Of a DNA stretch of 29,771 nucleotides, positions 17,329-26,050 are shown piece after piece (positions within the stretch are counted from its first letter, which is position 1; every line of letters starts with the position of its first letter). The position numbers were made by a program, and so were the translations under genes. A model generated the notes under the pieces. That model had not been told where the DNA came from. It made no database searches and worked only from the letters and a program-made list of their open reading frames with translations. This stretch comes from JAFAXD01 sp035472475. Its GTDB lineage: Bacteria; Pseudomonadota; Alphaproteobacteria; Rhizobiales; Xanthobacteraceae. The stretch covers positions 1 through 29,771 of the forward strand of contig DATIPA010000111.1 in NCBI GenBank assembly GCA_035472475.1. Reading direction: 5' to 3'.

Positions 17329-17367
17329 GGAGTGTCAACCCAACTCAACATAGCGGCGGCGCTTGCG

Positions 17368-18453
17368 TCACCGCAACTTCAGCGTCGCAAGACCCGCCAT
17401 CGCCAGTATCATCGAAATAATCCAGAACCTGATCACGATCTGCGGCTCGGTCGAGCCCTTCTGCTCGAAGTGGTGGTGCAGCGGCGCCATGCGAAACACC
17501 CGCTTGCCGGTGAGCTTGAACGAGACCACCTGCACGATAACCGATACGGCTTCGAGCACGAACAGGCCCCCGACGATCGCGAGGGCGATTTCGTGCTTGA
17601 TCGCCACCGCGGTCGCGCCGAGCAGACCGCCGAGCGCGAGCGAGCCGGTGTCGCCCATGAAGATCGACGCCGGCGGCGCATTGAACCACAGGAACCCGAT
17701 CCCCGCCCCGATCACCGCCCCGCACAGCACGGCGAGCTCGCCGGTGCCGGCCACGTAGTTGAGCTGCAGATAGTCCGAGTAGACCGAATTCCCAACGATG
17801 TAGGAGAACGCCACGAACGCGCCACTCGCGATGATGACCGGGCCGATGGCAAGCCCGTCGAGGCCGTCGGTAAGGTTGACCGCGTTGGCCGCGCCGATGA
17901 TGACAAACGAACCGAACACCAGGAAGAACCAGCCGAGATCGACCATCAGTTCCTTGAAGAACGGAAACGCGAGCGACGTGCTGAAGGGCGGCCGGCCGAG
18001 GCTCGCGATGGCAAAGCAGGCGGCGAGCGCGATCACCGCTTCGCAAGCAAGCCGGGCGCGACCTGAAAAGCCGCCGTGGGTCTGCTTAGTCACCTTCAGA
18101 TAGTCGTCGTAGAATCCGATCGCACCGTAGGCGAGCGTCACGCCCAACACGACCCACACGTAGGCGTTGGTGAGATTCGCCCACAGCAGGACCGAGACCA
18201 TCACGCCGAATAGGATCATCAGCCCGCCCATGGTCGGCGTGCCGATCTTGGTGAGCAGGTGGGACTTGGGCCCGTCGGCTCTGATCGGCTGTCCCTTGCC
18301 CTGACGCATGCGGAGCAGATGAATGATCGCGGGGCCGAGCACCAACACGAACGCAAGCGCCGTGATGGTCGCGCCGCCCGACCTCACCGTGATGTAACGG
18401 AAGAGGTTGAGCAGAGAGACTTTGTCGGAGAGACCAGCCAGCCAATAGAGCAT
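17368..18453 (-). CDS. mraY: Phospho-MurNAc-pentapeptide translocase MraY
   Basis: MraY is the integral membrane enzyme that moves phospho-MurNAc-pentapeptide onto undecaprenyl phosphate, giving lipid I. The 361-residue product has about ten membrane spans. The catalytic motifs are intact: YDDYLK (115-120), NAVNLTDGLDGLA (190-202), FMGDTGSLALGG (265-276) and the histidine cluster PLHHHFE (324-330). The substrate loop KGQPIRADGPKSHLLTKIGTPTMGG (53-77) is also present. The ATG at 18453 follows the murF stop by two bases, so translation is closely linked. Confidence 0.98.
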   Translation of the reverse strand: MLYWLAGLSDKVSLLNLFRYITVRSGGATITALAFVLVLGPAIIHLLRMRQGKGQPIRADGPKSHLLTKIGTPTMGGLMILFGVMVSVLLWANLTNAYVWVVLGVTLAYGAIGFYDDYLKVTKQTHGGFSGRARLACEAVIALAACFAIASLGRPPFSTSLAFPFFKELMVDLGWFFLVFGSFVIIGAANAVNLTDGLDGLAIGPVIIASGAFVAFSYIVGNSVYSDYLQLNYVAGTGELAVLCGAVIGAGIGFLWFNAPPASIFMGDTGSLALGGLLGATAVAIKHEIALAIVGGLFVLEAVSVIVQVVSFKLTGKRVFRMAPLHHHFEQKGSTEPQIVIRFWIISMILAMAGLATLKLR

Positions 18454-18455
18454 GA

Positions 18456-19889
18456 TTAGCCTTGCATCCGCTCAGGCACGGCCTGGCGAGACGAGTGACG
18501 GACCAACGCCTTGACGATCGGCGCCATTTTCGAGCCCGCCGACCCTTTGACCATGACTGCGTCGCCGGCATGGATCGCCGCTACGACGTCCGGCTCGAGT
18601 GCCGCGGCGCTTTCCGCATAGCCGCCCCGCCGCTCGGGGGGAAGGGCCTGCCACAAGGCGTGCATCAGCGGGCCGGCGCAGAACACAAGGTCGATACCGA
18701 TGTCGTTAATGACGTCGGCGAGATCGCGATGTAGATCGGACGCCTTGGGGCCTAACTCAAGCATGTCGCCGAGGACCGCGATACGCCGGCCGCTTGGGCT
18801 CAGCGGGGCCTGCGCCAGCAGAGCGAGCGCCGCGCGCATGGAGACCGGGTTCGCGTTGTAGCTCTCGTCAATTACCAGGGCCTCGCCGCCGTGCAACGTG
18901 ATCGTGAGACGCGTGCCGCGCCCGGCAGCCGGACGGAGATCCGCGAGCGCAAGCGCGGCGAGCGCGAGATCGGCGCCGACGATGCTGGCCGCCGCCAGCA
19001 CCGCGAGCGAATTGAGCACGAGATGCCGCCCGGGCGTGCCGAGCTTGTAGGCGACCCGCGACCCCAGGATATCGGCTTCGACCGTCGTGGATTCCGGTTG
19101 CATCGCGCATCTGATGAGGCGCGCGTCGGCCGCCTCGTGCTCGCCGAACGAAACGACCCGCGCGACGCGAGCGCGCTTGGCGCGCCGTCGCAAGCGCTCG
19201 AAGTGCGGGTTGTCGCGATTGAGCACGGCGGCACCGCCGGGCGCCACGCCTGCGAAGATTTCCGCCTTGGCGTCGGCGATCGCCTCGACCGAGGAAAAGA
19301 ACTCGAGATGCACGGGCTCGACCGTGGTGATCACCGCCACGTGCGGGCGCACCAGCTTGGTGAGCGGGGTAATTTCGCCGGCATGGTTCATGCCGATCTC
19401 GAAGATTGCGTAACGGGCACTCGCGGGCAGACGCGCGAGCGAGAGTGGAACGCCCCAGTGGTTGTTGAACGATGCGACCGAGGCGTGGGTCTCCCCGTCG
19501 CGCGACAGCGCGAGACTCAGGGCCTCCTTGGTGGAGGTCTTTCCGACCGATCCGGTCACCGCGATGACGCGCGCGCTCGCGCGGGCGCGCGCCGCGCGCG
19601 CGAGCTTGCGCAGCGCCACCAGAACGTCGCGCACGATCAGCAGTGGCGCATCGTCGGCGGCCGCCGCTCGTTTCCGGTTGGACACAACCGCGAGGCCGGC
19701 GCCCGCCTGCAGCGCGGTTGCAACGAAATCGTGACCATCGAGCGCATCGCCCTTGATCGCGAAAAAGGCTTCTCCCGGCACGACGGTGCGGCTGTCGATC
19801 GATAGCCCGCCGACGGCGTCCGGCAGCAGGCCTGCGGGCCGCGCCCCCATGGCGGCGGCCATCTCATCGATCGTCCACAGGACGCTCAT
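18456..19889 (-). CDS. murF: UDP-MurNAc-tripeptide--D-alanyl-D-alanine ligase MurF
   Basis: MurF attaches the D-Ala-D-Ala dipeptide made by Ddl and completes the cytoplasmic UDP-MurNAc-pentapeptide. The 477-residue product shows the N-terminal motif SIDSRTVVPGEAFFAIKGDALDGHDF and the ATP loop GSVGKTSTK (113-121). It continues with NNHWGVPLSLARLP, EIGMNHAGEI and the C-terminal DESYNANPVSMRAAL and VLGDMLELG. All are standard for MurF. The ATG at 19889 has an AGAGGG site a few bases upstream, 33 bases after the murE stop. A run of alternating CG/GC (about 19570-19600) encodes the Ala/Arg-rich segment before the ATP loop. Confidence 0.97.
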   Translation of the reverse strand: MSVLWTIDEMAAAMGARPAGLLPDAVGGLSIDSRTVVPGEAFFAIKGDALDGHDFVATALQAGAGLAVVSNRKRAAAADDAPLLIVRDVLVALRKLARAARARASARVIAVTGSVGKTSTKEALSLALSRDGETHASVASFNNHWGVPLSLARLPASARYAIFEIGMNHAGEITPLTKLVRPHVAVITTVEPVHLEFFSSVEAIADAKAEIFAGVAPGGAAVLNRDNPHFERLRRRAKRARVARVVSFGEHEAADARLIRCAMQPESTTVEADILGSRVAYKLGTPGRHLVLNSLAVLAAASIVGADLALAALALADLRPAAGRGTRLTITLHGGEALVIDESYNANPVSMRAALALLAQAPLSPSGRRIAVLGDMLELGPKASDLHRDLADVINDIGIDLVFCAGPLMHALWQALPPERRGGYAESAAALEPDVVAAIHAGDAVMVKGSAGSKMAPIVKALVRHSSRQAVPERMQG

Positions 19890-19922
19890 CTAGCCCTCTC
19901 CCGGAGCAACACGTTGCGCTTA

Positions 19923-21380
19923 TCAGCGCGAATGCTCCGACGTCCCCGCAATCGCCTCGCGCGCCGCTTCCTGATCCGAAAACGGCAGCACCTTGTCACC
20001 AACGATCTGGCCCGTTTCGTGACCCTTGCCGGCGATGAGAAGCACGTCGCCGGGCGCGAGTTCGTCGATGGCATGGCCTATGGCGGCGCGCCGATCGCCG
20101 ATTTCCAACGCTCCGGGCGCCGCGGCGCGAATCGCGGCCCGAATCGAGGCGGGATTTTCGCTGCGCGGGTTGTCGTCGGTGACGATGACGCGATCGGCTT
20201 TCTCGGCCGCGATCGCGCCCATCATCGGGCGCTTGCCTTGATCGCGGTCGCCGCCGGCGCCGAGCACAACCACAAGTCTCCTCGTCGCGTAGGGTCGAAG
20301 CGCGTCGAGCGCCTTAGCGAGCGCATCGGGCTTGTGCGCGTAATCGACGAACACCGGCGCGCCGTTCTTGTCGCCGACGAGTTCGAGACGCCCCTTGGCG
20401 CCCTCCAGAGTTGACAGCGCATCGAACACGGTGGCCGGATCGCCTCCGGTCGCGATCACAATTGCGGCCGCGACCAGCGCGTTTTCCACCTGAAAGCCGC
20501 CCACCAACGGCAGGCGTACCCGGTGCTCGCGACCGCCGTGCGCGATCCGCATGATCTGGGCGAAGCCCTCGATCCGCGTGTCGATCAACCTAATGGCGCG
20601 TCCGCGCCGGCCGACGCTCACGATATCGAGGCCGCGCCCGCGGGCGGCCTCGACCACAGTGTCCGCGTGGTCGTGATCGACATCAATCACTGCAACGCCA
20701 CCGGCGCGCACCAGGCGCTCGAACAGGATCAGCTTGGCGCGCAGGTAGGCGTCGAATGTTTGATGATAGTCGAGATGGTCGCGCGTGATGTTGGTGAAGG
20801 CGCCGACCTCGATGCGCAGGCCGTCGAGCCGATGCTGATCGAGCCCATGCGATGACGCTTCGATGGCGAGATGAGTCACGCCCGCGCCGGCGAGGCGATC
20901 CAGCGTCTTGTGCAGTTCGATCGGGTCAGGCGTCGTGAGCGAACCGTAGACCGCGCCCGCGGGCGAGACGACGCCAATGGTGCCGACGCTCGCCGCCGCG
21001 TGCCCGAGCGTTGACCAAATCTGCCGCGTGAAGGCAGCGACCGAGGTCTTGCCGCTGGTTCCGGTGATGGCCGCGATCGTGGCGGGCTGGCGCGAATAGA
21101 ATCGTGCCGCCAGCAGCGCCAGCGCACGCCGCACGTTCGACACGAGCGCGAGCGCCACCGTTTCCGGCAACGCCGGCGCGCGCTCGGCGAGCACCGCGCT
21201 GGCACCGGCGGCGATCGCCTGCGGGACGAAGGCCAGTCCGTCGGCTTTCGTCCCGGGCACCGCAACGAACAAAAAGCCTGGTTTGACGGCGCGGCTGTCG
21301 GACACGATGCCCCCGATCTCCAGCGCGTCGTAACGCGCGGCGCAGCTTGCCTCGGGCGGCAGAAGATCGCGCAGCTTCAT
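19923..21380 (-). CDS. murE: UDP-MurNAc-dipeptide--meso-diaminopimelate ligase MurE
   Basis: MurE adds the third amino acid to the stem peptide. The 485-residue product has SDSRAVKPGFLFVA near the N-terminus and the ATP loop GTSGKTS (107-113). TTPDPIELH and ASSHGLDQHRLDG follow, and the lysine expected to be carbamylated is in YLRAKLILF (216). The substrate motif DNPR (403-406, in TDDNPRSENP) indicates meso-diaminopimelate rather than lysine, as expected for a Gram-negative. The ATG at 21380 follows the ftsI stop by 35 bases and has no clear ribosome site. Confidence 0.97.
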   Translation of the reverse strand: MKLRDLLPPEASCAARYDALEIGGIVSDSRAVKPGFLFVAVPGTKADGLAFVPQAIAAGASAVLAERAPALPETVALALVSNVRRALALLAARFYSRQPATIAAITGTSGKTSVAAFTRQIWSTLGHAAASVGTIGVVSPAGAVYGSLTTPDPIELHKTLDRLAGAGVTHLAIEASSHGLDQHRLDGLRIEVGAFTNITRDHLDYHQTFDAYLRAKLILFERLVRAGGVAVIDVDHDHADTVVEAARGRGLDIVSVGRRGRAIRLIDTRIEGFAQIMRIAHGGREHRVRLPLVGGFQVENALVAAAIVIATGGDPATVFDALSTLEGAKGRLELVGDKNGAPVFVDYAHKPDALAKALDALRPYATRRLVVVLGAGGDRDQGKRPMMGAIAAEKADRVIVTDDNPRSENPASIRAAIRAAAPGALEIGDRRAAIGHAIDELAPGDVLLIAGKGHETGQIVGDKVLPFSDQEAAREAIAGTSEHSR

Positions 21381-21415
21381 CGAAATGGATTGCGATACCT
21401 GATCACGTCGCTCAT

Positions 21416-23194
21416 TTAGCGCGTCCGCCCGGCGGAAGCGAGAATCTGTTGTTCGGCAGGGGGAAGATCGAAACGCGGCTCGACCCCCAGCATCGGCATG
21501 ATGCGGGAGATTATGCGCGCGGTGGCCGGACCCGCGTTCCAGGCCGCCGTGGTGAAACCATGCGTTTCCGGCAATGGCTGCGGTTCGTCGAGCATGACCA
21601 GCACGAGGTAGCGCGGGTCGTCCGAGGGCACCACCGCCATGAAGTCGGTCAGTACCTTGGTCTTGGAATAGCGGCCGTTGACGACCTTATCGGCGGTGCC
21701 GGTTTTGCCGCCGACATAGTATCCCTTCACGTCGACTTTGGTGGCACTGCCCTTTTCGGCGTTAAGCCGCATCAGGTAGCGCATCATCGTGCTGGTTTCC
21801 GGCTTGACCACCTGACGGGACACCGCCAACGCCTCCTGCTCGTTGCGCTTGAGCAGCGTCGGCGGGATCAAGTGACCGCCGTTGACCAGCGCCGCGACGC
21901 CCATCACTGCCTGCAGCGGCGCGACCGAGAGACCGTGACCGAACGCGATCGTGACGGTGTTGAGCTCACCCCAGCGCTTCGGAATGATGGGCTCTGCGCT
22001 TTCCGGCAACTCGGTACGCAGGCGGTCGAGCTGTCCGAGCTTGCGCAGGAACGCCTTGTGGCCTTCGACGCCGACCGCAAGCGCGACGCGTGCCGCTCCG
22101 ATGTTGGACGAATAGGTGAAGATCTCGGGCACGCTCAGCACCCGGTTCTGCGCGTGGAAGTCGTGAATGTCGAACTTGCCGAAGCGCAGCGGCATGCGCG
22201 CATCGAACGTGGAGTTGAGCCTGACTTTGCCGGAATCCAGCCCCATCGCAATCGTGAGCGCCTTGAACGTCGACCCCATCTCGTAAACACCGGTGGTGAG
22301 CCGATTAATGCGGGTCGGGTCGAGCGCCTCACGCGGATTGTTTGGATCATAATCGGGCACCGACACCAGCGCCACGATCTCGCCGGTGCGCACATTCACA
22401 ACGACTCCGGCGGCGGCGAGCGCTTTGAATTTTTCCCGGGCGGCGACGATCTCGTCCCGCACCACGTGCTGAACGCGCAGATCAAGTGCGAGCTCAATCG
22501 GCGCCTGATTGCGATCCGACGCAAAGCCCGCTCGGTGCAGATCGGCCAGTCCGTTCCCGTCGAGCCATTTCTCGAGACCTGCGATGCCCTGGTTGTCGAC
22601 ATTGACATGGCCGATGACGTGCGACGCCTCGTTGCCCTTGGGGTAGACGCGCTTGGTCTCGTTCAGAAATCCGAGGCCGGGGACGCCGAGTTTATGCACC
22701 TCGAGTTGCTGCTTGGCGGAAATTTCGCGCTTGAGCCAGACAAAGCCGCGTTTGGACGCGAGACGCTCGCGCAAATCGGTGCCGGCAAGGTCGGGCATCA
22801 CCGCTGTCAGCAATTCGCTCGCCTCGTCGGCATCGATGATCCGGCGCGGCGCTGCGAACAGCGACGGCGTTACCACGTCGGTGGCCAGCACCTCGCCGTT
22901 GCGATCCTGAATGTCGGGACGCGCGGTGGCGACGGCGTCGGTGTTGATGGCGCGGCGGGCCACGTGGCTTTCCGGGGCGACCGCATAGAGCACCAGACGC
23001 CCGCCAATGATCAAATAGACGAGCGAGAACACCAGCAGCGCCAGGCCGAGCCGCGCCCTCGCCTTCTTGGCGCGGTCAACCCCGCGCCCATAGAGCAACC
23101 CCTGCGCCAGGCGGCGATGCCACGGCTGCGCGCCTTTGCGCGACGCGTTCGCATCGGCGCGGTCGGCGGGCTTCGGCTGTTCGGGTGTCGTCAT
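21416..23194 (-). CDS. ftsI: Division transpeptidase FtsI (PBP3)
   Basis: FtsI is the class B penicillin-binding protein that cross-links septal peptidoglycan and partners FtsW. The 592-residue product has a basic cytoplasmic tail, one membrane span at about 48-70 and a PBP dimerisation domain. The transpeptidase domain carries all three active-site motifs: STFK (308-311, nucleophile S308), SSN (362-364) and KTG (497-499). The cytoplasmic tail is longer than in E. coli FtsI. The ATG at 23194 overlaps the ftsL stop as ATGA. Residues after about 575 are a short variable tail. Confidence 0.97.
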   Translation of the reverse strand: MTTPEQPKPADRADANASRKGAQPWHRRLAQGLLYGRGVDRAKKARARLGLALLVFSLVYLIIGGRLVLYAVAPESHVARRAINTDAVATARPDIQDRNGEVLATDVVTPSLFAAPRRIIDADEASELLTAVMPDLAGTDLRERLASKRGFVWLKREISAKQQLEVHKLGVPGLGFLNETKRVYPKGNEASHVIGHVNVDNQGIAGLEKWLDGNGLADLHRAGFASDRNQAPIELALDLRVQHVVRDEIVAAREKFKALAAAGVVVNVRTGEIVALVSVPDYDPNNPREALDPTRINRLTTGVYEMGSTFKALTIAMGLDSGKVRLNSTFDARMPLRFGKFDIHDFHAQNRVLSVPEIFTYSSNIGAARVALAVGVEGHKAFLRKLGQLDRLRTELPESAEPIIPKRWGELNTVTIAFGHGLSVAPLQAVMGVAALVNGGHLIPPTLLKRNEQEALAVSRQVVKPETSTMMRYLMRLNAEKGSATKVDVKGYYVGGKTGTADKVVNGRYSKTKVLTDFMAVVPSDDPRYLVLVMLDEPQPLPETHGFTTAAWNAGPATARIISRIMPMLGVEPRFDLPPAEQQILASAGRTR

Positions 23195-23571
23195 TGCGCC
23201 GCTGATGGACCGCTGTCGGCGGTCGGAAACGCGTTGTCGCCTTCGATGATCGCCGCAATCGGATCGGGCCCCTCGGCCGACGTCTGCGGCTGCGGATGTT
23301 CTGGCAGATGATCAAGGCTGTCGACCTGGGTCGCGTCGAGCGGCTTGAGCGCCAGGTGCCGCTCCGCCAGTGCCTGAATTCGCGCCGGGTTGTCCAAGGT
23401 CTCCCATTGCGCCCGCAGCGCCGCGGTCATGTCGCGCTCGCGCTTGATCTCACTGCGCAAACGCGCGACGCGCTCGGCCCGCAAGGTCGAATCGAACTTG
23501 ATCTTGTAGACGTAGGCGGCCGACGCGACGAGCACACCGATCACTACGAGATGCAGCAGCCGCATCATCAT
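23191..23571 (-). CDS. ftsL: Cell division protein FtsL
   Basis: FtsL is a small bitopic protein that forms a coiled-coil complex with FtsB and FtsQ and activates FtsW-FtsI. The 126-residue product has a short cytoplasmic end and a membrane span at about 4-21 (RLLHLVVIGVLVASAAYV). A coiled-coil segment rich in Arg, Glu and Leu follows (about 26-72, ending LDNPARIQALAERHLALKPL, a signature of alphaproteobacterial FtsL). The tail is acidic and Pro-rich. The identification rests on this architecture and on its place between rsmH and ftsI. It overlaps both neighbours by four bases. Three consecutive ATG codons begin the gene. Confidence 0.9.
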   Translation of the reverse strand: MMMRLLHLVVIGVLVASAAYVYKIKFDSTLRAERVARLRSEIKRERDMTAALRAQWETLDNPARIQALAERHLALKPLDATQVDSLDHLPEHPQPQTSAEGPDPIAAIIEGDNAFPTADSGPSAAQ

Positions 23572-24593
23572 GGCCGCGCCTCCAGGAGTTCGGCGAGCGC
23601 CGGAAACCGCGTGGTCGGCGGCGGGTCGGTGCGAGCGGGTGCGCTGGTGCGCTCACCGGCGCGCAGCTTGGCGGAGCGGGCACGCGGGTTTGCGGCAATC
23701 TCGTTTGCGTCGGGCGTGACCGGGCGCCTGGTCAAGGTCTTAAACGTCGCGGGAACCGATGCAACGGGTGGTCCGTGACGCGAACCTGGCCGCGCGGCGC
23801 CGCGCGAGACCAGAAACGTCTTGACGATCCGGTCCTCCAGCGAATGAAACGCGACGACCACGAACCGGCCGCCCGGCCGCAGCACGCGCTCCGCGGCAAC
23901 GAGGCCGCGCTCGAGTTCGCCAAGCTCGTCGTTGACCAGGAGACGCAGCGCCTGGAACGTGCGGGTGGCGGGATGAATATCGCCGGGCTTCGTGTGAACC
24001 ACCTGCGCGACGATCTCGGCGAGTTGTGTCGTCGTCGTAATCGGTTGCCGCGCCCGTGCAGCCACGATCGCGCGCGCGACCGCGCGCGCGTGGCGCTCCT
24101 CTCCGAGAGTAGCGATCACCACGGCGAGGTCGCGCTCGGAGGCGCGCGCGACGACATCGGCGGCGCTCGGGCCCGCCGCCTCCATGCGCATGTCGAGCGC
24201 TCCGTCCAGCCGGAACGAGAAGCCTCGCTCCGCCGTGTCGAGTTGCATCGACGACACGCCGAGATCAAAGACCACGCCGTCGACCTCACCGGCCGCGACA
24301 ATTGTCGCGAGCGCCGAAAGCCTGTCCTCCACCAGCGTAAGCCGGCCGCCGGTGCCCTCGACCAGATCAGCGCCGCCTGCGATTGCGGTTTGGTCGCGGT
24401 CGATGCCGATGACCCGGCAATCGGCCGCCGCCAGGATAGCGCGCGAGTAGCCGCCGGCGCCGAATGTGCCGTCGACGATCAGGCCGCCGTCGCGTGGATT
24501 GAGGAAGTTCACGACTTGGGGTGCGAGCACGGGAATGTGACGAGCCGGTCCGCCTGCGGCGCCCGGTTGCCCGGCGCCGCGGCCCGCCATCAT
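23568..24593 (-). CDS. rsmH: 16S rRNA (cytosine1402-N4)-methyltransferase RsmH (MraW)
   Basis: RsmH methylates N4 of C1402 in the 16S rRNA decoding centre using S-adenosylmethionine. The 341-residue product begins with a Gly/Ala-rich lead. It continues HIPVLAPQVVNFL, the SAM loop VDGTFGAGGYS (40-50), FDLGVSSMQLDTAERGFSF, HPATRTFQALRLLVNDEL and FHSLEDRIVKTF, all diagnostic of the family. The ATG at 24593 overlaps the mraZ stop as ATGA, and a second ATG follows immediately. A longer open frame continues upstream inside mraZ but has no family similarity, so it is not used. Confidence 0.97.
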   Translation of the reverse strand: MMAGRGAGQPGAAGGPARHIPVLAPQVVNFLNPRDGGLIVDGTFGAGGYSRAILAAADCRVIGIDRDQTAIAGGADLVEGTGGRLTLVEDRLSALATIVAAGEVDGVVFDLGVSSMQLDTAERGFSFRLDGALDMRMEAAGPSAADVVARASERDLAVVIATLGEERHARAVARAIVAARARQPITTTTQLAEIVAQVVHTKPGDIHPATRTFQALRLLVNDELGELERGLVAAERVLRPGGRFVVVAFHSLEDRIVKTFLVSRGAARPGSRHGPPVASVPATFKTLTRRPVTPDANEIAANPRARSAKLRAGERTSAPARTDPPPTTRFPALAELLEARP

Positions 24594-25060
24594 TCCCGTG
24601 CTCCTTGGGGATTCGGCCCCACCTCCTGGGAACGCCGCGCCGCACGTAGCGTCGCCGTGGCCTGTGCGAGATGCGCGCGAAAGCGCTGCAGTTCCCAGAT
24701 CTGAAATTTGTGCCCGAGCCCAACGAAGGTCACCGCGTCGTTGATGCTGGCGTGGGTTTTCAGTTCGTCGCTCAGAACGACCCGGCCTTCGCTGTCGACC
24801 TTCAAGGTCTCGCTCGTGCCGTAGAGTGCGACCAGAAATTCTTCGCGCTCGTTCGAGTAGGGCGGATAGCGGGCGATCAGGCTCTCGATGTCCGAGAGCA
24901 ACGCATTGCCGCCGGCATCGATCGCCGCCTGGTCGAGCGTTGGATAGCAGTAGAGCCCCTCGAACCCGTCGCGCACGAGCACCCCCCGGAAGGGTGCCGG
25001 AATCGACACCCGACCCTTGGCATCGAGCCGCAACGTGTAGTTCGACACGAAGCGGTCCAT
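24590..25060 (-). CDS. mraZ: Transcriptional regulator MraZ
   Basis: MraZ is the AbrB-fold DNA-binding protein at the head of dcw clusters. In E. coli it represses its own operon through repeated TGGG motifs. The 156-residue product contains two MraZ domains, each with the expected signature: DAKGRVSIP at 13-21 and DSEGRVVLS at 89-97. The ATG at 25060 (MDRFVSNYTLRLD) has GGAG five bases upstream and is preferred to a GTG two codons earlier. Five TGGG repeats lie 83-127 bases upstream, overlapping a likely promoter, so self-regulation is well supported by the sequence. The last 30 residues are an Ala/Arg-rich tail. Confidence 0.97.
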   Translation of the reverse strand: MDRFVSNYTLRLDAKGRVSIPAPFRGVLVRDGFEGLYCYPTLDQAAIDAGGNALLSDIESLIARYPPYSNEREEFLVALYGTSETLKVDSEGRVVLSDELKTHASINDAVTFVGLGHKFQIWELQRFRAHLAQATATLRAARRSQEVGPNPQGARE

Positions 25061-25142
25061 ACGCACTCCACGCTCGGCTACGCGCCCGCACGATCACCCT
25101 CGTCGCCCACGAAAAGGCGACCGCGACGCTGGATACATTTAA

Positions 25143-25187
25143 TGGGCGAATATGGGATAGCATGGGAAAATATGGGCGTCAATGGGC
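25143..25187 (+). promoter_or_regulatory. MraZ operator: five TGGG repeats at 10-bp spacing
   Basis: TGGG begins at 25143, 25153, 25163, 25173 and 25183, each followed by one base (C or A) and a five-base spacer. The E. coli MraZ box is TGGGN repeated with five-base spacers, usually three copies; here there are five in exact register on one face of the helix. The motifs read on the plus strand, opposite to mraZ transcription, and toward the divergent phosphoesterase gene. Confidence 0.88.
25154..25182 (-). promoter_or_regulatory. Likely mraZ/dcw promoter inside the MraZ operator
   Basis: On the minus strand TTGACG (25177-25182) is followed after exactly 17 bases by TATCCC (25154-25159). The -35 is excellent and the -10 weak, although CTAT fits the alphaproteobacterial form. 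It overlaps three of the five MraZ repeats, which would let bound MraZ block polymerase. Predicted leader length is about 85 bases. Confidence 0.55.
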
Positions 25188-25293
25188 GCAGGTCTCCGAC
25201 CGACTCAGCCGAAGTTGCGACTGATCAATGCATTAGCGGCAACCGGGCTTAAGGAAGCGTTGAAACCCGACGCCATTCGCGGAATGTGGGCTC

Positions 25294-26034
25294 ATGCGAA
25301 TCGCGCTCTTCTCCGACATTCACGCCAACGCGGAGGCGCTGACGGCCTGCCTCGACCACGCGCGCGCGAATGAGGTCGACCGCTACGTGTTCCTCGGCGA
25401 CTACGTCGGTTATGGCGCGGACCCCGGGTTCGTGGTGGACACGGTGCAGGCACACGTGTCTCGTGGCGCAATCGCCGTGCGCGGCAACCACGACGACGCG
25501 ATCGAAACCGGCACCGACCAGATGACTGAGTCGGCCGCTCGCGCGATTGCATGGACGCGCGGTCAACTTACCGGCTCGCAGCGGACCTTTCTGCGCGAGT
25601 TGCCGCTGAGCGCGAGCGAAGCCGACCGGCTTTACGTCCATGCCAACGTCGATGCGCCGGCGGGCTGGGACTACATCACGGATCTCTACACCGCGTCGCG
25701 CAGTCTCATCGCGATGCGCGCGCACATCGCGCTGTGCGGGCATATTCACGTGCCGGCGCTCTATCACATGTCGCCGACCGGCAAGGTCGCGAGCTTCGAG
25801 CCGATCGGCGGGATTGACATTCCACTGTCGCGGCATCGGCGATGGCTGGCGGTGCTGGGCGCTGTCGGGCAGCCGCGCGATGGTGATTCGGCAGCCTGCT
25901 ATGCCATCCTCGATGACGCGCGAGAAACGCTGACCTACATGCGCGTTCCCTACGACATCGACAGCGCGGCGCGCAAAATCCGCGCCGCCGGGCTCCCGGC
26001 GCGGCTCGCCGATCGACTTTACGCGGGACGCTGA
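25294..26034 (+). CDS. Calcineurin-like metallophosphoesterase
   Basis: This is a soluble two-metal phosphoesterase of about the size of the YfcE/MJ0936-like group. The 246-residue product has the full motif set: FSDIHAN (D8, H10), GDYVGYG (D36), GNHD (64-67), VHA (115-117) and GHIH (149-152). The natural substrate cannot be read from the sequence; the family includes phosphodiesterases and phosphoprotein or nucleotide phosphatases. It is divergent from mraZ, sharing a 233-base region with the MraZ operator. It is followed after 16 bases by a kinase gene, so the two are almost certainly one transcript. A kinase-opposing role is attractive but is only inference. The ATG at 25294 has a weak GTGGG sequence before it. 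Confidence 0.88.
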   Translation: MRIALFSDIHANAEALTACLDHARANEVDRYVFLGDYVGYGADPGFVVDTVQAHVSRGAIAVRGNHDDAIETGTDQMTESAARAIAWTRGQLTGSQRTFLRELPLSASEADRLYVHANVDAPAGWDYITDLYTASRSLIAMRAHIALCGHIHVPALYHMSPTGKVASFEPIGGIDIPLSRHRRWLAVLGAVGQPRDGDSAACYAILDDARETLTYMRVPYDIDSAARKIRAAGLPARLADRLYAGR

Positions 26035-26050
26035 AGCACGGAGCCGCGCC

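Noticed and set aside
16006..18066. Plus-strand open frame of 686 codons across murD and mraY
   Set aside because: It is antisense to two certain genes, has no domain-like sequence, and is rich in Arg, Asp and His as expected for a mirror frame.
19565..19605. Alternating CG/GC tract in murF as a Z-DNA or regulatory element
   Set aside because: It encodes an Ala/Arg-rich stretch in frame and is what biased codon use in high-GC DNA gives; nothing else marks it as a site.
21347..23311. Plus-strand open frame of 654 codons opposite ftsI
   Set aside because: It is antisense to ftsI, whose active-site motifs are all intact; no independent features.
24594..25163. Upstream extension of the rsmH frame
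   Set aside because: It overlaps mraZ and its promoter in another frame with no similarity to RsmH; the ATGA overlap with mraZ gives the natural start.
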